64,000 bases of DNA from JACKFB01 sp041389525 (GTDB taxonomy: Bacteria; Myxococcota_A; UBA9042; PHBI01; JACKFB01): assembly GCA_041389525.1 (NCBI GenBank), contig JAWKRR010000006.1:124001-188000 (forward strand). The letters run 5' to 3'. Both the position numbers and the translations under genes were made by a program. The notes below the pieces were generated by a model, which searched no databases, had not been told where the DNA came from, and saw nothing but the letters and a program-made list of their open reading frames with translations. Below are positions 43,063 through 51,556 of this stretch, piece by piece (positions within the stretch are counted from its first letter, which is position 1; every line of letters begins with the position of its first letter).

Positions 43063-44088
43063 CTAGCTCCCTACCGGGGCCAGCGCGATCGCGAGTCGCT
43101 GCGCCGCGTCTCGGAGCGCCACCACGTGGTGCATCAGCGCCAGCGCGTCGGGCATCTCCAGCGCCAGCAGCGCGCACGCCTCGGTGCGGACGCGCTCACC
43201 CGCCCGGGCCGAGAGGCGGCCTCGCGCCAGCGCCGCGAGTCGCGAGGTGCCGGCCAGCAGCGCGGTCAGCGGCGACTCCTCGCGCAAGAGCTCCGGCTCC
43301 GTGCGAGCACGATGCTCATGGTCGCGACAGAGCGCCGCGATCGACTCGGGTAGCTCCCAGTCTTCAGCGAAGCGATGGCCCACCGCCGCGTGCCGGACCG
43401 GGCCCAGGCTCGCCTCCACATCCGCCAGCGTCGCCCGCGTGATCTCGAGTCGCTGCCAGACCGCGTCGGCGTAGTCCGGGTGCAGGTCTTCCAGCACCAG
43501 CCGCCCCACGTCCTGCAGCGCCGCGCCCGACCAGAGCTCGCCCACGGTGGGCTCCCGCTCAGGCGGCGCGCGGCGCGGCGATCGCCCGACGATCACGTGT
43601 TTGGCGAGGGAGGCGCTGAGGAAGGCCTCCATCCAGTGGGCGCGCAGCCGCTCCCGGTCGCGGACCCGCATGGCGTTGACCACGGTGACGCCAAGTGCCA
43701 GGCGGGCGACCTCCGGAATACCCAGGCTGGATATGACGGAACGCAGGTCGAGCAGGTCCGCGGAGGGACCGAACAGCCCGCTGCGCACCACGGCCAGCAC
43801 ACGCTCCGCGGCGCCGCGATCCAGCCGCGTCAGGGCTGTGACGTCCCTAGCCGTAGGCCGTGCGCCGCCGGCCGCGAGGCACAGCGACGAGACGACCGGC
43901 GGCCTGCGCTCAAGCCCCTCAAGGCTCTGCAGCGAGCCATCTTCCGCGCACTCAAGCTCGGCCTGCGCTTGGACCGGGGGCAGCGTAGGCGTCCGCGACC
44001 GCGGCTGCCTCGCACGCCTCGCGGCGCTCAGCCAGGTCGGCAGCGCGTCCGCGTCTTGCAGCGGACCGCGGATGCGCTCGTGTGCCAC
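43063..44088 (-). CDS. HDOD-domain protein in the filament operon
   Basis: About 341 aa from GTG 44088, 10 bases after the FliT-like gene; a longer frame overlaps that gene fully and is unlikely. The central region fits the HDOD fold: RLDRGAAERVLAVVRSGLFG, DLRSVISSLGIPEVARLALGV, HWMEAFLSASLAKHV, LWSGAALQDVGRLVLEDLHPDY. HDOD domains are degenerate HD-type regulators used in signalling and motility; the metal-binding HD is not intact. It is co-oriented with fliD-fliS-fliT, suggesting a motility or chemotaxis-signal role. Confidence 0.78.
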   Translation of the reverse strand: MAHERIRGPLQDADALPTWLSAARRARQPRSRTPTLPPVQAQAELECAEDGSLQSLEGLERRPPVVSSLCLAAGGARPTARDVTALTRLDRGAAERVLAVVRSGLFGPSADLLDLRSVISSLGIPEVARLALGVTVVNAMRVRDRERLRAHWMEAFLSASLAKHVIVGRSPRRAPPEREPTVGELWSGAALQDVGRLVLEDLHPDYADAVWQRLEITRATLADVEASLGPVRHAAVGHRFAEDWELPESIAALCRDHEHRARTEPELLREESPLTALLAGTSRLAALARGRLSARAGERVRTEACALLALEMPDALALMHHVVALRDAAQRLAIALAPVGS

Positions 44089-44098
44089 GCCCGGCCGC

Positions 44099-44425
44099 TC
44101 AGCGTTCCGCGTAGCGCCGAAGCGCCCGTGAACGCTCACTCGTCCGGCCCAGCGTCGCGCGCACCTCGTCCCGAAATCCGGCGATGCGCTCCTGCAGCTT
44201 CTGCTCACGCGCGATGATGGACTCCGACTCTCCTCGCTCCGGCGCCGCCATCGCGACCGCGCGCCGCAGCCGATCGATGACGCCCTCTCGGGCCCCGACC
44301 AGCTCGGTCACGCGCTCGACGTCAGCGTCCAGAATCGCCGACTCAAAACGCTCGTAGTAGACGTGCAGCTCATCGAGCGCGGCGCGCGTCTCGGCCATGG
44401 GATTGTGGGGCGCTGCGAGGGTCAT
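44099..44425 (-). CDS. FliT-like flagellar chaperone candidate
   Basis: 108 aa from ATG 44425, overlapping the fliS stop by four bases; a longer frame covers fliS in another phase. All helical: ETRAALDELHVYYERFESAILDADVERVTELVGAREGVIDRLR, then a second charged helix. Size, helical build and position directly after fliS match FliT, the export chaperone of FliD. Identity at sequence level is weak, so the name rests mostly on context. Confidence 0.6.
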   Translation of the reverse strand: MTLAAPHNPMAETRAALDELHVYYERFESAILDADVERVTELVGAREGVIDRLRRAVAMAAPERGESESIIAREQKLQERIAGFRDEVRATLGRTSERSRALRRYAER

Positions 44426-44838
44426 CGAGGCACGCTGACGGCATGGGACGCGCCACCCTGCTGTGCTTCGAGGCGAGCTTTGATCGCGGTCTCGGCCCAC
44501 GTGTCGCGCATGTCGCCGACTTGCTCCCGCACGCGCTCGAGGATGCTGACGTCGCGCTCGGCCTGCGCCCGCAGGATGAGCATCGACCACGCGAAGTACG
44601 TGTTGTCGAGGCTCTTGACGACCTCCGGCGCGACATCGGTGCGCAGCGCGGACTGCAGGTACGCGATGATGTCGAGCGCGCGGCCCAACTGCTCGCCGGT
44701 GACCTTCCAGTCCCCGTCGGTCATCGCCCGCAGCGCCTCGGCGCTAAAGCGCAGGATGCCGTCGTAGAGCATCACGATGAGCTCGCCCGGATCGGCGTTC
44801 TCGAGGCGTTGACGTTTGTACGTGTCGCGAGCGTTCAT
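44422..44838 (-). CDS. fliS: Flagellin export chaperone FliS
   Basis: 138 aa. Family motif YKRQRLENADPGELIVMLYDGILRFSAEA is unmistakable, and further helices include LGRALDIIAYLQSALR and NTYFAWSMLILRAQAERD. FliS binds the flagellin C-terminus and prevents early polymerisation. It lies 43 bp downstream of fliD. Confidence 0.95.
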   Translation of the reverse strand: MNARDTYKRQRLENADPGELIVMLYDGILRFSAEALRAMTDGDWKVTGEQLGRALDIIAYLQSALRTDVAPEVVKSLDNTYFAWSMLILRAQAERDVSILERVREQVGDMRDTWAETAIKARLEAQQGGASHAVSVPR

Positions 44839-44881
44839 TTCGTCTCCCCCCGAAGTGTCGTTCGTCTGCCGAGCCGTCGCG

Positions 44882-46216
44882 CTAGAAGTTCAGCAGTCCT
44901 GCGAGGGCGTTGCCCTGCGTCTGGATCGCTGCGGTCGCTGTTTCCAGCGCCGTGTACTGCTGCACGAGGCGAGAGTTCATCTGCTCGAGGCGGTCCTCGA
45001 GCGTGGTGATCTGGGTGTCGATGCGCCCGATTTGGTCGCTGAACGACTTCTTCTGCATGGTGAAGAGGCCGGTCGAGCTGTCCGTGTAGGCGTCGATCTT
45101 CTTCAACAGCGTCGCGGCCAGGCCGCTGTCCTCGAGCACGAAGAGATCCGCGACCGAGTCGGCGTCCTTGTCGAGCGCCGCGTCGAGCGTGGTGTCGTTG
45201 ATCGAGAGCTTGCCCGTCCCATCCGTGCGGATGCCGATCTGCGACAGCGCCTTGAACGCGCCGGTCGCGCCGGAGATGGCGCCCGAGATCATGGTCACGA
45301 AGTCAGACCGCAGCCCGCGCACCGACGGCACGCTAGCCAGCGAGGTCTGCCGGTTGGTCTCTTCGTCGACCGCGAGCTCGTCGCGCAGAAGCCCGATGAC
45401 GTCGTTGTACGCGTCGACGAAGGCCTTGATGTTTTCCTTGGTCCCAGTGCGGTCGTTCGCGACGTCCAGGGTCGTGGTGCCTGCCTCGAAGAGCTCGAGA
45501 TCCACACCGCGAATGGCGCCGGTGACCTTGTTGGTCTGGCTGGTGACGGCCAGGCCGTCGATGGTGAACGCCGCGTTCTGCGCGCTCGAGATCTCCGTCA
45601 GCCCAAGCGCTTGGCCGCCGGCGCCGCTCGAGGTCTCGGTCAGCACGACCGCGTCGCTCGCGGCCGCCGTGGTGTGACCCGTGCCCCGCTGCGTGACCTG
45701 GAGGTAGTAGCCGCCGCTGCCGTCGTGGATGACGGTCGCGTCGACGCCGGCCCCGGTCTTCGTGATCTTGTCCGCCACCTGCGTGAGGGTCTCGCCCTCT
45801 TCGATGGTCACGTCTACGGCGTCAGCGCCGTTGACCGCGATGGACAACGTCCCGGCGGTCACCTCAGCGTCGCGGGAGCCGAAGACCGCCGAGCGGTTCT
45901 TCTCGCCCCGAGCCAGCGCGGTCACGTCGATGGCGTACGTGGCGGAGGCCGCCGTGGAGTCCGCCTTCGCGGACATCACATCACCGTTCGTCGAGTTCGC
46001 CGTCAGCGCGAGGATGTCGTTGCGCGACCCGATGGCCTCCAGCGAGGTCTTCAGCGTCGCGAGCTTCGACGTGACCGTCCCCAGCTTCGAGATCTTCGTC
46101 TCGACCTGGGAGCGCGAGTTCTGCAGGCCCGTAATCGGGACGCGGCGGGCAGCGATGAGCGCGTCGATGATCGCGCCCGAATCGACACCAGATGCCAGGC
46201 CGAGGATGTTGAACAT
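44882..46216 (-). CDS. fliD: Flagellar filament cap protein FliD
   Basis: 444 aa. N-terminus LGLASGVDSGAIIDALIAARRVPITGLQNSRSQVETKISKLGTV and the C-terminal helix pair (YTDSSTGLFTMQKKSFSDQIGRIDTQITTLEDRLEQMNSRLVQQYTALETA) are classic FliD. Middle D2/D3 domains are Ala/Thr/Ser-rich. FliD caps the filament and guides flagellin folding. The fliC terminator hairpin lies in the gap upstream, so fliD may be read by leak-through from fliC. Confidence 0.95.
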   Translation of the reverse strand: MFNILGLASGVDSGAIIDALIAARRVPITGLQNSRSQVETKISKLGTVTSKLATLKTSLEAIGSRNDILALTANSTNGDVMSAKADSTAASATYAIDVTALARGEKNRSAVFGSRDAEVTAGTLSIAVNGADAVDVTIEEGETLTQVADKITKTGAGVDATVIHDGSGGYYLQVTQRGTGHTTAAASDAVVLTETSSGAGGQALGLTEISSAQNAAFTIDGLAVTSQTNKVTGAIRGVDLELFEAGTTTLDVANDRTGTKENIKAFVDAYNDVIGLLRDELAVDEETNRQTSLASVPSVRGLRSDFVTMISGAISGATGAFKALSQIGIRTDGTGKLSINDTTLDAALDKDADSVADLFVLEDSGLAATLLKKIDAYTDSSTGLFTMQKKSFSDQIGRIDTQITTLEDRLEQMNSRLVQQYTALETATAAIQTQGNALAGLLNF

Positions 46217-46248
46217 GCCTGCGACTCCTCACGAAAGGGACACTGCGA

Positions 46249-46296
46249 CTGGCTGAGGAGCACTCCCGGTACGCACCGGGCGCGCTCCTCAACCAG
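46249..46296 (-). terminator. Strong hairpin downstream of fliC
   Basis: A 13-bp stem (46249-46261 with 46284-46296, one mismatch) encloses a 6-bp stem CCCGGT/ACCGGG (46265-46270, 46275-46280) with an ACGC loop. It stands 16 bases past the flagellin stop and 33 before fliD. No long T-run follows, so it may also protect flagellin mRNA and give differential expression of fliC over fliD. Confidence 0.7.
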
Positions 46297-46312
46297 ACTC
46301 ACTCAAGAACGA

Positions 46313-47152
46313 TTAGCCGAGGAGACGGAGCGCGAGCTGCGGCGTGGAGTTCGCCTGGGCGAGCATCGCCACACCGGCCTGCTGCAGGACCTGCGCCTTG
46401 GCGAAGTTCGCGGACTCGGCCGCGACGTCGGTGTCGCGAATCTGTCCCACTGCGGCGCCGTAGTTCTCGGCGGTGCGGCCGAGGTGCGTCGACGCCTGGG
46501 TCAGCTGGTTGATCGCGGCGCCCAGCGAGGACCGGCGGGTGGACAGGGTGTCCAGCGCGGCGTCGATGTCGTCGATGGCGGTCTGCGAGTTGGTCAGCGT
46601 GTCCACCGAGCTCGCGTTGACGCCCAGGGCGGTCGAGTCGATGTCCTGCAGCGCGATGGTGATGCGGTCATCGGCCGAGTTGCGCGTTCCGACCTGGAAG
46701 GTCAGCGTTCCGGCGGTGCCGGCGGTGCCGTCCAGCAGGTGGATGCCGTTGTACTCCACGGTGTTCGAGACGCGGTCGATCTCGCTCGAGAGGTCCGTGA
46801 ACTCCGTGTTCAGGTAGGCCCGCTCGGTGTCCGACAGCGAGTCGGTCGAGGACTGGACCGCCAGCTCACGCATGCGGACGAGCATGTCGGAGATGGACTG
46901 GTAGCCAGACTCGCCGGTCTGCAGGACCGAGACGCCGTCGTTGGCGTTTCGCAGGGCCTGCTGGAAGCCGCGGAGCTGCGCCCGCATGTTCTCGCTCACT
47001 GCCATGCCGGCGGCGTCATCCGCTGCCGACTGGACCCGGAGGCCCGAGGACAGCCGCGAGATGGACTTCGACATCATCGAGCCGGTGTGGACGAGGTTGT
47101 TCTGGGCCGACATCGACCCAACGTTGGTCATGATTGCCATGGGCTGAGCCAT
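46313..47152 (-). CDS. fliC: Flagellin FliC
   Basis: 279 aa from ATG 47152 (MAQPMAIMTNVGSMSAQNNL), with GGAG about 12 bases upstream. D0/D1 motifs are complete: SKSISRLSSGLRVQSAADDAAGMAVSENMRAQLRGFQQALRNANDGVSVLQTGE and the C-terminal RSSLGAAINQLTQASTHLGR, AESANFAKAQVLQQAGVAMLAQANSTPQLALRLLG. The variable D2/D3 region is nearly missing, giving a short flagellin. It is the only flagellin gene in the window. Confidence 0.97.
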   Translation of the reverse strand: MAQPMAIMTNVGSMSAQNNLVHTGSMMSKSISRLSSGLRVQSAADDAAGMAVSENMRAQLRGFQQALRNANDGVSVLQTGESGYQSISDMLVRMRELAVQSSTDSLSDTERAYLNTEFTDLSSEIDRVSNTVEYNGIHLLDGTAGTAGTLTFQVGTRNSADDRITIALQDIDSTALGVNASSVDTLTNSQTAIDDIDAALDTLSTRRSSLGAAINQLTQASTHLGRTAENYGAAVGQIRDTDVAAESANFAKAQVLQQAGVAMLAQANSTPQLALRLLG

Positions 47153-47252
47153 TTCGTTCCGCTCCTGCACCGGCTCAACCGGCGCTTGCTAGAGTAGGCG
47201 GCTGACTGTGTAGGCCCTCTCCCCGAGTGCCCCGTCATCCCGCTCCCCCAGT

Positions 47253-47280
47253 ACATCGTTAGGCGCCGCAAGTTGCTTAA
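47253..47280 (-). promoter_or_regulatory. FliA/sigma-28-type promoter of fliC
   Basis: Minus strand: TTAAGCAA-N12-AACGATGT. It shares TTAAG and CGATGT with identical spacing (17 bases between them) with the flgM promoter, and loosely matches the known TAAAGTTT-N11-GCCGATAA. Predicted start about 47246, leader about 94 bases. The gap 47153-47441 holds nothing else evident. Confidence 0.55.
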
Positions 47281-47441
47281 AGAGCCTGGAGAAATCAGGC
47301 TTCTTGGGGCCGTCGATGGAGCGTCGCGTGCGCCGATGCACCCGCGTGGAGCTTAGTGCAATGGGCGTTTGCGCGTGCGCGTGCCTGTCTCGGCGATGCG
47401 CGAGCGCCTGCGCTTTTCGAGCCGGCTCATCGAGACAGAGG

Positions 47442-48179
47442 TCAGCGCGCCGACTGTTTGGTGCGAATCAGCTCCCGCTGACGGCGCATCACGTAGGCGG
47501 TGATCAAGTCGACGGCGGGCTCGAAGAGGGGGGTGCCGCGCTCGAAGTCGGCGCCGATTCGCTCGCCGCCTGACACCTCCGCGAGATAGCGGACTCGGCC
47601 CGAGACCCGGACCCGATCTCGGGCTGGCGGCAATTCCATCACCATGACGATGCGGGCGCCGATGGTGAGCTGGGCCGCGCTCCCGTCGGTGACGATGAAG
47701 CCGACGCCCGTCACCGAGATGTCCTCGGCGGCGCCGCGGAGCTCGGGGCGTCCGTGGTCGGCTTCCACGGTGACGTCGATCGGCGCGTCCACGGACGGGT
47801 GCACCGTGAGCCCCACCGGCTCGCCGTCGGCCGGCTGAACCCGGAAGGCGAATCGACGGTTGAAGACGCTCCCGATGCCGGCGTCGAGCAGCGCCTGGAA
47901 CTGCGCCTCCTCGGCAAAGTGCAGCGTCACGCGCGTCGCTTGGCCGTCGACGATCACGCGGTCGACGTGGGCGCGCGCCTGCACGGCGCCTGCGAGCGCG
48001 GTCGAGCGGATGCTGAGTCCGACTCGGTCCCCGCCGTCGAGCGACTGCAGCGCTCGGTCGGAGCTTGAGACCGTGATGCTGCGCTCGTTGAGTTCGGTCA
48101 TCCGAGCGCTCACGCGCCGACCGTTGGCGAGCTCGATCTCGGCGTCCACGACCGGCGTGGCTCCATCGGCGTTCGGCAT
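47442..48179 (-). CDS. PilZ-domain protein (YcgR-like, likely c-di-GMP receptor)
   Basis: 245 aa. An N-terminal YcgR-type split barrel (residues 1-100) precedes a PilZ domain with both nucleotide-binding motifs: R109-x3-R113 within FNRRFAFRV, and D153-x-S155-x2-G158 within EDISVTGVGF. In enteric bacteria YcgR with c-di-GMP brakes the motor at FliG/MotA. Location between flgL and fliC fits that task. It has its own gap upstream containing the flgL terminator. Confidence 0.85.
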   Translation of the reverse strand: MPNADGATPVVDAEIELANGRRVSARMTELNERSITVSSSDRALQSLDGGDRVGLSIRSTALAGAVQARAHVDRVIVDGQATRVTLHFAEEAQFQALLDAGIGSVFNRRFAFRVQPADGEPVGLTVHPSVDAPIDVTVEADHGRPELRGAAEDISVTGVGFIVTDGSAAQLTIGARIVMVMELPPARDRVRVSGRVRYLAEVSGGERIGADFERGTPLFEPAVDLITAYVMRRQRELIRTKQSAR

Positions 48180-48234
48180 TCAGCTTCCCGGGCATGAGGG
48201 CACGGGCCGATTGTGCAGCGCTCGACGGCGGACG

Positions 48235-48295
48235 TAAAAAAGACCGCCATCCCCGCAGCCCCGGGCGAACCGGGAAGCCTTGGCGATGAGCGGTC
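48235..48295 (-). terminator. Rho-independent terminator after flgL
   Basis: On the minus strand, GACCGC (48290-48295) pairs with GCGGTC (48242-48247), with an inner CCCGG/CCGGG stem and GCGAA-type loop (48260-48274), and the structure ends in six T residues (48236-48241). This separates flgMNKL from the PilZ gene. Confidence 0.75.
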
Positions 48296-48351
48296 CTGGT
48301 GTCGACGCGGGAGCGGTCAGCCGCTCCGTGAGTCGCAGGCCGTGGCCCGGG

Positions 48352-49230
48352 TCAGCCTGAGAGCGAACCGAACGCGAAGGCCAGCATCTGCTTGCCGACC
48401 GAGGTCGCGGCCTGCATCGCGGTGCTGGCGGCGTTGAAGTCCGAGATGAGCTTCGCGAAGTCGCCGTCGACGATGCTGCCGCGCTGGATCTCGAGCGCGA
48501 GCTTGTTGTTCGCGGCCAGGGTGTCCATGGAGTCGAGCGCCTGGATACGCGTGCCGAGCCCCGTCAGGTTGGGGATCGTCGCGTCGAGCTGCCGGCCAAT
48601 CGCCTCCTGGGCGGTCTGAATCCCGGCGAGGTCGTTGTTGCGCAGCGCGGTCGCGAAGTCCTCGAGTACCTTGAAGCTCAGGTCCGTGTCACCGAAGCCC
48701 TGCGAGCCGACAACCGCGCTGTCGAACGTGGCGCCCGGCGCGATGTTCACCATCCGGCTGCTCTGTCCGCCGATGTAGCCGCCGGCCGCGGGGTAGGGCT
48801 CCGACCCGTCGCGGGTGCCGCCATAGATGTAGCGGCCGTCCTCCATCCGGGTGTTCGCGAGCCCGCGCAAGGTCTTGATGTGCTCATCGACCGCGATGGC
48901 GGCGGCGCGGCGGTCGGTCGGCGACAGGGAGTCGTTGCCCATCTGAATGGACAGCTCGAGCGCGTTCTCCAACACCTCGATGCCTGAGCGCAGGCCCGAC
49001 TCCGCCACCGTCAGGTCGGTGCGGACCGTGTTCCGCGTGCGCGCGGCCGAGTCCAGCTCGGCCAGGACGCGCTCGATTCGCACGGCGCGCGCCGCGGCGG
49101 TCGGGTTGTCCGACGGCTTGTCGATCGCGCGCTGCGAGCTGGCCCGCGCGGCGGTCTCAAAGAGGCGCGCCTGCGCGCCGGAGGTGCTGCGCTGCACGCT
49201 GCCAAACATCATGGAGTCTGATACGCGCAT
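48352..49230 (-). CDS. flgL: Hook-filament junction protein FlgL (HAP3)
   Basis: 292 aa. Flagellin-like ends: VSDSMMFGSVQRSTSGAQARLFETAARASSQRAIDKPSDNPTAAARAVRIE and IQMGNDSLSPTDRRAAAIAVDEHIKTLRGLANTRMEDGRYIYGGT, which is a FlgL signature distinct from FliC. It joins hook and filament. Immediately follows flgK (3-base gap). Confidence 0.94.
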   Translation of the reverse strand: MRVSDSMMFGSVQRSTSGAQARLFETAARASSQRAIDKPSDNPTAAARAVRIERVLAELDSAARTRNTVRTDLTVAESGLRSGIEVLENALELSIQMGNDSLSPTDRRAAAIAVDEHIKTLRGLANTRMEDGRYIYGGTRDGSEPYPAAGGYIGGQSSRMVNIAPGATFDSAVVGSQGFGDTDLSFKVLEDFATALRNNDLAGIQTAQEAIGRQLDATIPNLTGLGTRIQALDSMDTLAANNKLALEIQRGSIVDGDFAKLISDFNAASTAMQAATSVGKQMLAFAFGSLSG

Positions 49231-49233
49231 CGC

Positions 49234-50625
49234 TTACCCCACCATCGAGAGCAGTGTGTCCAGCATGTTGGTGACGGTCGTGGTGACCGTCGACGCCGCG
49301 TCGAACGCCGCGCGAGCCTGGACGAGTTTGGCTTCTTCGTCGGCGGTGTTCACCGCGCTCTCAGAGTCGATGAGCGTCTGAATCTGCAGGACCGAGGCCG
49401 TCTCGATGGCGGACCCGGTCTCCGAGTTGTTGATGTTGATCGCGAGGTTGAACACCATCGCGTCGTACGCGCCCACGATGGACGAGCCGTCCGCCATGAC
49501 CCCGACCTGGTTCGGCAGGTCCGCCAGCGCCAGGAAGTTGGCGTTGTCGGTCGAGCCGCTGGGGGTCGCGCCGGCGCCCGCGATGAGCGACGGGTCCGCC
49601 ACGATGGCCGCGCTGACCACGATGCTGCGTGCCGCGCCCGCGACGGTGGAGATGGGCTCGAAGAAGGTCCCGCCGGGCTGGCCGTTCGGTGTGGTCCCCG
49701 ACTGATGCTGCGTGTTGAAGCCGGAGACGAAGGAGAACGCGATCTCGTCGAGCCGGGCCGCCTGCGAGCCGAGGACGCCGTTGTTGGCCTCGATGAGGCC
49801 GCCGAGGCGACCGCCGAGGGGAGCCAGCGGATCCAGCTTGGCGCCGCCGGGCTTGGTCAGGGTCACGCCGATCTCGAAGCTGCCGGGGGTGCCCGCGGGG
49901 CCGACCTCGAAGGACGACGCGCCCGTGCCCGTGACCAGCGGCCTGCCGCCCGCCGCAAAGACGAGGACCGAACCGTCCTTCTGGCTCACCACCTGGATGT
50001 CGAGGTTGTTCGACATCTCGGTGAGGATCTGGTCGCGCTGGTCGATGAGGCCGACCAGGTCGCCTTCGCCGCTGACATTGGTGCGGATGCGCGCGTTCAG
50101 GGTCGCGACGTTCTTCGCCGCCTCGTTGATGTCGCCGACCACGTCCCGCGCTTCGTCCGTCGCGGCGCGCGCGGCGTCGGTGAGCTGTCGGCTCGTGGTC
50201 GCGAAGGTCAGGGCGAGGGACTTGGCCGCCCCGATGAGCCCCTGCCGCTCGGCCGTGCCCGCCGGCGTGGCGCTGAGGATATCGAGGGCCGACCGGAGAT
50301 CGGTCAGCGCCTTGTTGATACCTGAGTTGTCGAGGTCGTTGAGGGCCGGCTCGGCGACCTGAAGTGCGGAGAGTTGCGCGTCGTGAAAGCCGAGGCGGGA
50401 CTGCCCACCCATGAGCGTGCGCGCCAAGATGGTGTTTCGGATCGCCTGGGCGGGGCCAGCGATGACCCCCATGCCGATGGTCGCGCCAGTCTGGAGGTTG
50501 CTGACCCGCCGCGCGAACCCCGGCGTCTGCGCGTTGACGATGTTGAACGCGGCGATGGACGCGGTGTTGCGGCCGGCGTTGATGCCGGCGCTGCTGATGC
50601 TGAAGATCTCTTGGAGTGTGGCCAT
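49234..50625 (-). CDS. flgK: Hook-filament junction protein FlgK (HAP1)
   Basis: 463 aa. N-terminal IFSISSAGINAGRNTASIAAFNIVNAQTPGFARRVSNLQTGATIGMGV and central LIDQRDQILTEMSNNLDIQVV plus GRLGGLIEANNGVLGSQAARLDEIAFSFVSGFNTQHQSG are typical. It ends with the conserved helical C-terminus. Secreted by the flagellar export system, chaperoned by FlgN encoded just upstream. Confidence 0.96.
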   Translation of the reverse strand: MATLQEIFSISSAGINAGRNTASIAAFNIVNAQTPGFARRVSNLQTGATIGMGVIAGPAQAIRNTILARTLMGGQSRLGFHDAQLSALQVAEPALNDLDNSGINKALTDLRSALDILSATPAGTAERQGLIGAAKSLALTFATTSRQLTDAARAATDEARDVVGDINEAAKNVATLNARIRTNVSGEGDLVGLIDQRDQILTEMSNNLDIQVVSQKDGSVLVFAAGGRPLVTGTGASSFEVGPAGTPGSFEIGVTLTKPGGAKLDPLAPLGGRLGGLIEANNGVLGSQAARLDEIAFSFVSGFNTQHQSGTTPNGQPGGTFFEPISTVAGAARSIVVSAAIVADPSLIAGAGATPSGSTDNANFLALADLPNQVGVMADGSSIVGAYDAMVFNLAININNSETGSAIETASVLQIQTLIDSESAVNTADEEAKLVQARAAFDAASTVTTTVTNMLDTLLSMVG

Positions 50626-50635
50626 GGGTCGGTGC

Positions 50636-51154
50636 TCAGACGTTCGTCAGCAGGTCGCGTTTGGTGATCGGGTCCTGGCGCTTGCGGCCGTGGGCGGTGT
50701 AGGTGTCGGCGAAGGCGCCGCCGGCCATGGGCGAGCCGCTGAGGCCTTCCAGACACGCGCGGACCACGTCCGCACCCCGTGAGGAGAGCAGCGTGGTCAT
50801 GGCCTGCAGCTCGCGAAGCGCGCCGCCGAGGGAGCGCAGGCAGGTCGCGCGCTCGAGCAGCTCGGCGCGCGCTGGCTCGGGCATGCGCAGCGCGAGGCTG
50901 GTGACGGTCAAATCAGCGCCCGGCGTGACGCCGAGCTCAAGCGCCGCGTCGCCCATCAGGCGGCGGCAGAGCACTTCCTGTGCCTCGAGGCGCTTGGAGA
51001 GGGCGAGCTTCTCGCCGATGCAGGCGGTGAGCTCGCGCGCCTCGAAGGCCATCACGTGGGCCTGCTCGCGCTGGCACGCATCGACGAGCTCACGCATCAA
51101 GGCGACCTCGTCGTCCAGCGCCAAACAAAGCGCGGGTAGCGGCGCAGTCGCCAT
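50636..51154 (-). CDS. flgN: FlgN-type export chaperone for FlgK/FlgL
   Basis: 172 aa, fully helical. The FlgN pattern of an N-terminal LxLxDDEVALMRELVDACQREQAHVMAFEARELTACIGEKLAL helix pair is present. Between flgM and flgK, the expected place. The C-terminal 35 residues are unstructured-looking. Confidence 0.85.
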   Translation of the reverse strand: MATAPLPALCLALDDEVALMRELVDACQREQAHVMAFEARELTACIGEKLALSKRLEAQEVLCRRLMGDAALELGVTPGADLTVTSLALRMPEPARAELLERATCLRSLGGALRELQAMTTLLSSRGADVVRACLEGLSGSPMAGGAFADTYTAHGRKRQDPITKRDLLTNV

Positions 51155-51158
51155 CGCT

Positions 51159-51464
51159 CTAGAGCTCCTCGTAGACGTCTTCCAGCAGGCGGTCGGCCAG
51201 CGCTTCGGCTTCGACCCGGTACTCGCCGGACGCGATGGCGGCCTTCAGCGTGTTGACCTCAACCTCGTCAACCTTGGCGATCGCGGCTTTGCCGGAGTCC
51301 AAGAGCTGACGCGCGATGTCGACGCTGCTGGCGACCGTCGCCGGTGAGGTGTTCGCGCGGGATTGGGCCGACGCGACGTCGCCGGTGGGCTCGATTCGCG
51401 TGACGACGGGCGCGCCCGGGCTCTTGGAAGGAACCGCATTGTCCAGTGGTCGTGTTGTGTCCAT
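51159..51464 (-). CDS. flgM: Anti-sigma-28 factor FlgM
   Basis: 101 aa. The C-terminal FliA-binding half matches FlgM: VDEVEVNTLKAAIASGEYRVEAEALADRLLEDVYEEL. The N-terminus is disordered, Pro/Ser-rich, as needed for export through the hook. FlgM blocks FliA until hook completion. It leads the flgM-flgN-flgK-flgL operon and has its own sigma-28-type promoter. Confidence 0.93.
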   Translation of the reverse strand: MDTTRPLDNAVPSKSPGAPVVTRIEPTGDVASAQSRANTSPATVASSVDIARQLLDSGKAAIAKVDEVEVNTLKAAIASGEYRVEAEALADRLLEDVYEEL

Positions 51465-51503
51465 TGCTCCATCCTCTCGGGCTGTAGGCAGCCGTCATCA
51501 CTC

Positions 51504-51531
51504 ACATCGGGACCGGGTTTCGCAAACTTAA
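51504..51531 (-). promoter_or_regulatory. FliA/sigma-28-type promoter of flgM-flgN-flgK-flgL
   Basis: Minus strand: TTAAGTTT (51524-51531), N12, CCCGATGT (51504-51511). Seven of eight match the -35 TAAAGTTT and the CCGAT core of the -10 matches. Start of transcription about 51497, leader about 33 bases. It lies in a conspicuously AT-rich island. Confidence 0.68.
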
Positions 51532-51543
51532 TTCGTGCGAAAC
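51517..51543. promoter_or_regulatory. 8-bp inverted repeat over the flgM -35 region
   Basis: GTTTCGCA (51517-51524) and TGCGAAAC (51536-51543) form a perfect dyad with an 11-bp spacer, overlapping the -35 element. The form suits a dimeric regulator site. It could also be chance in an AT-rich patch. Confidence 0.4.
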
Positions 51544-51556
51544 GATTTGTTGAAAT

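Noticed and set aside
13376..47630. Recurrent CGATCTCGGGC-type string at about 13377, 17944 and 47608
   Set aside because: Short, imperfect and partly in coding sequence. The identical part is too short to call a repeat family in GC-rich DNA.
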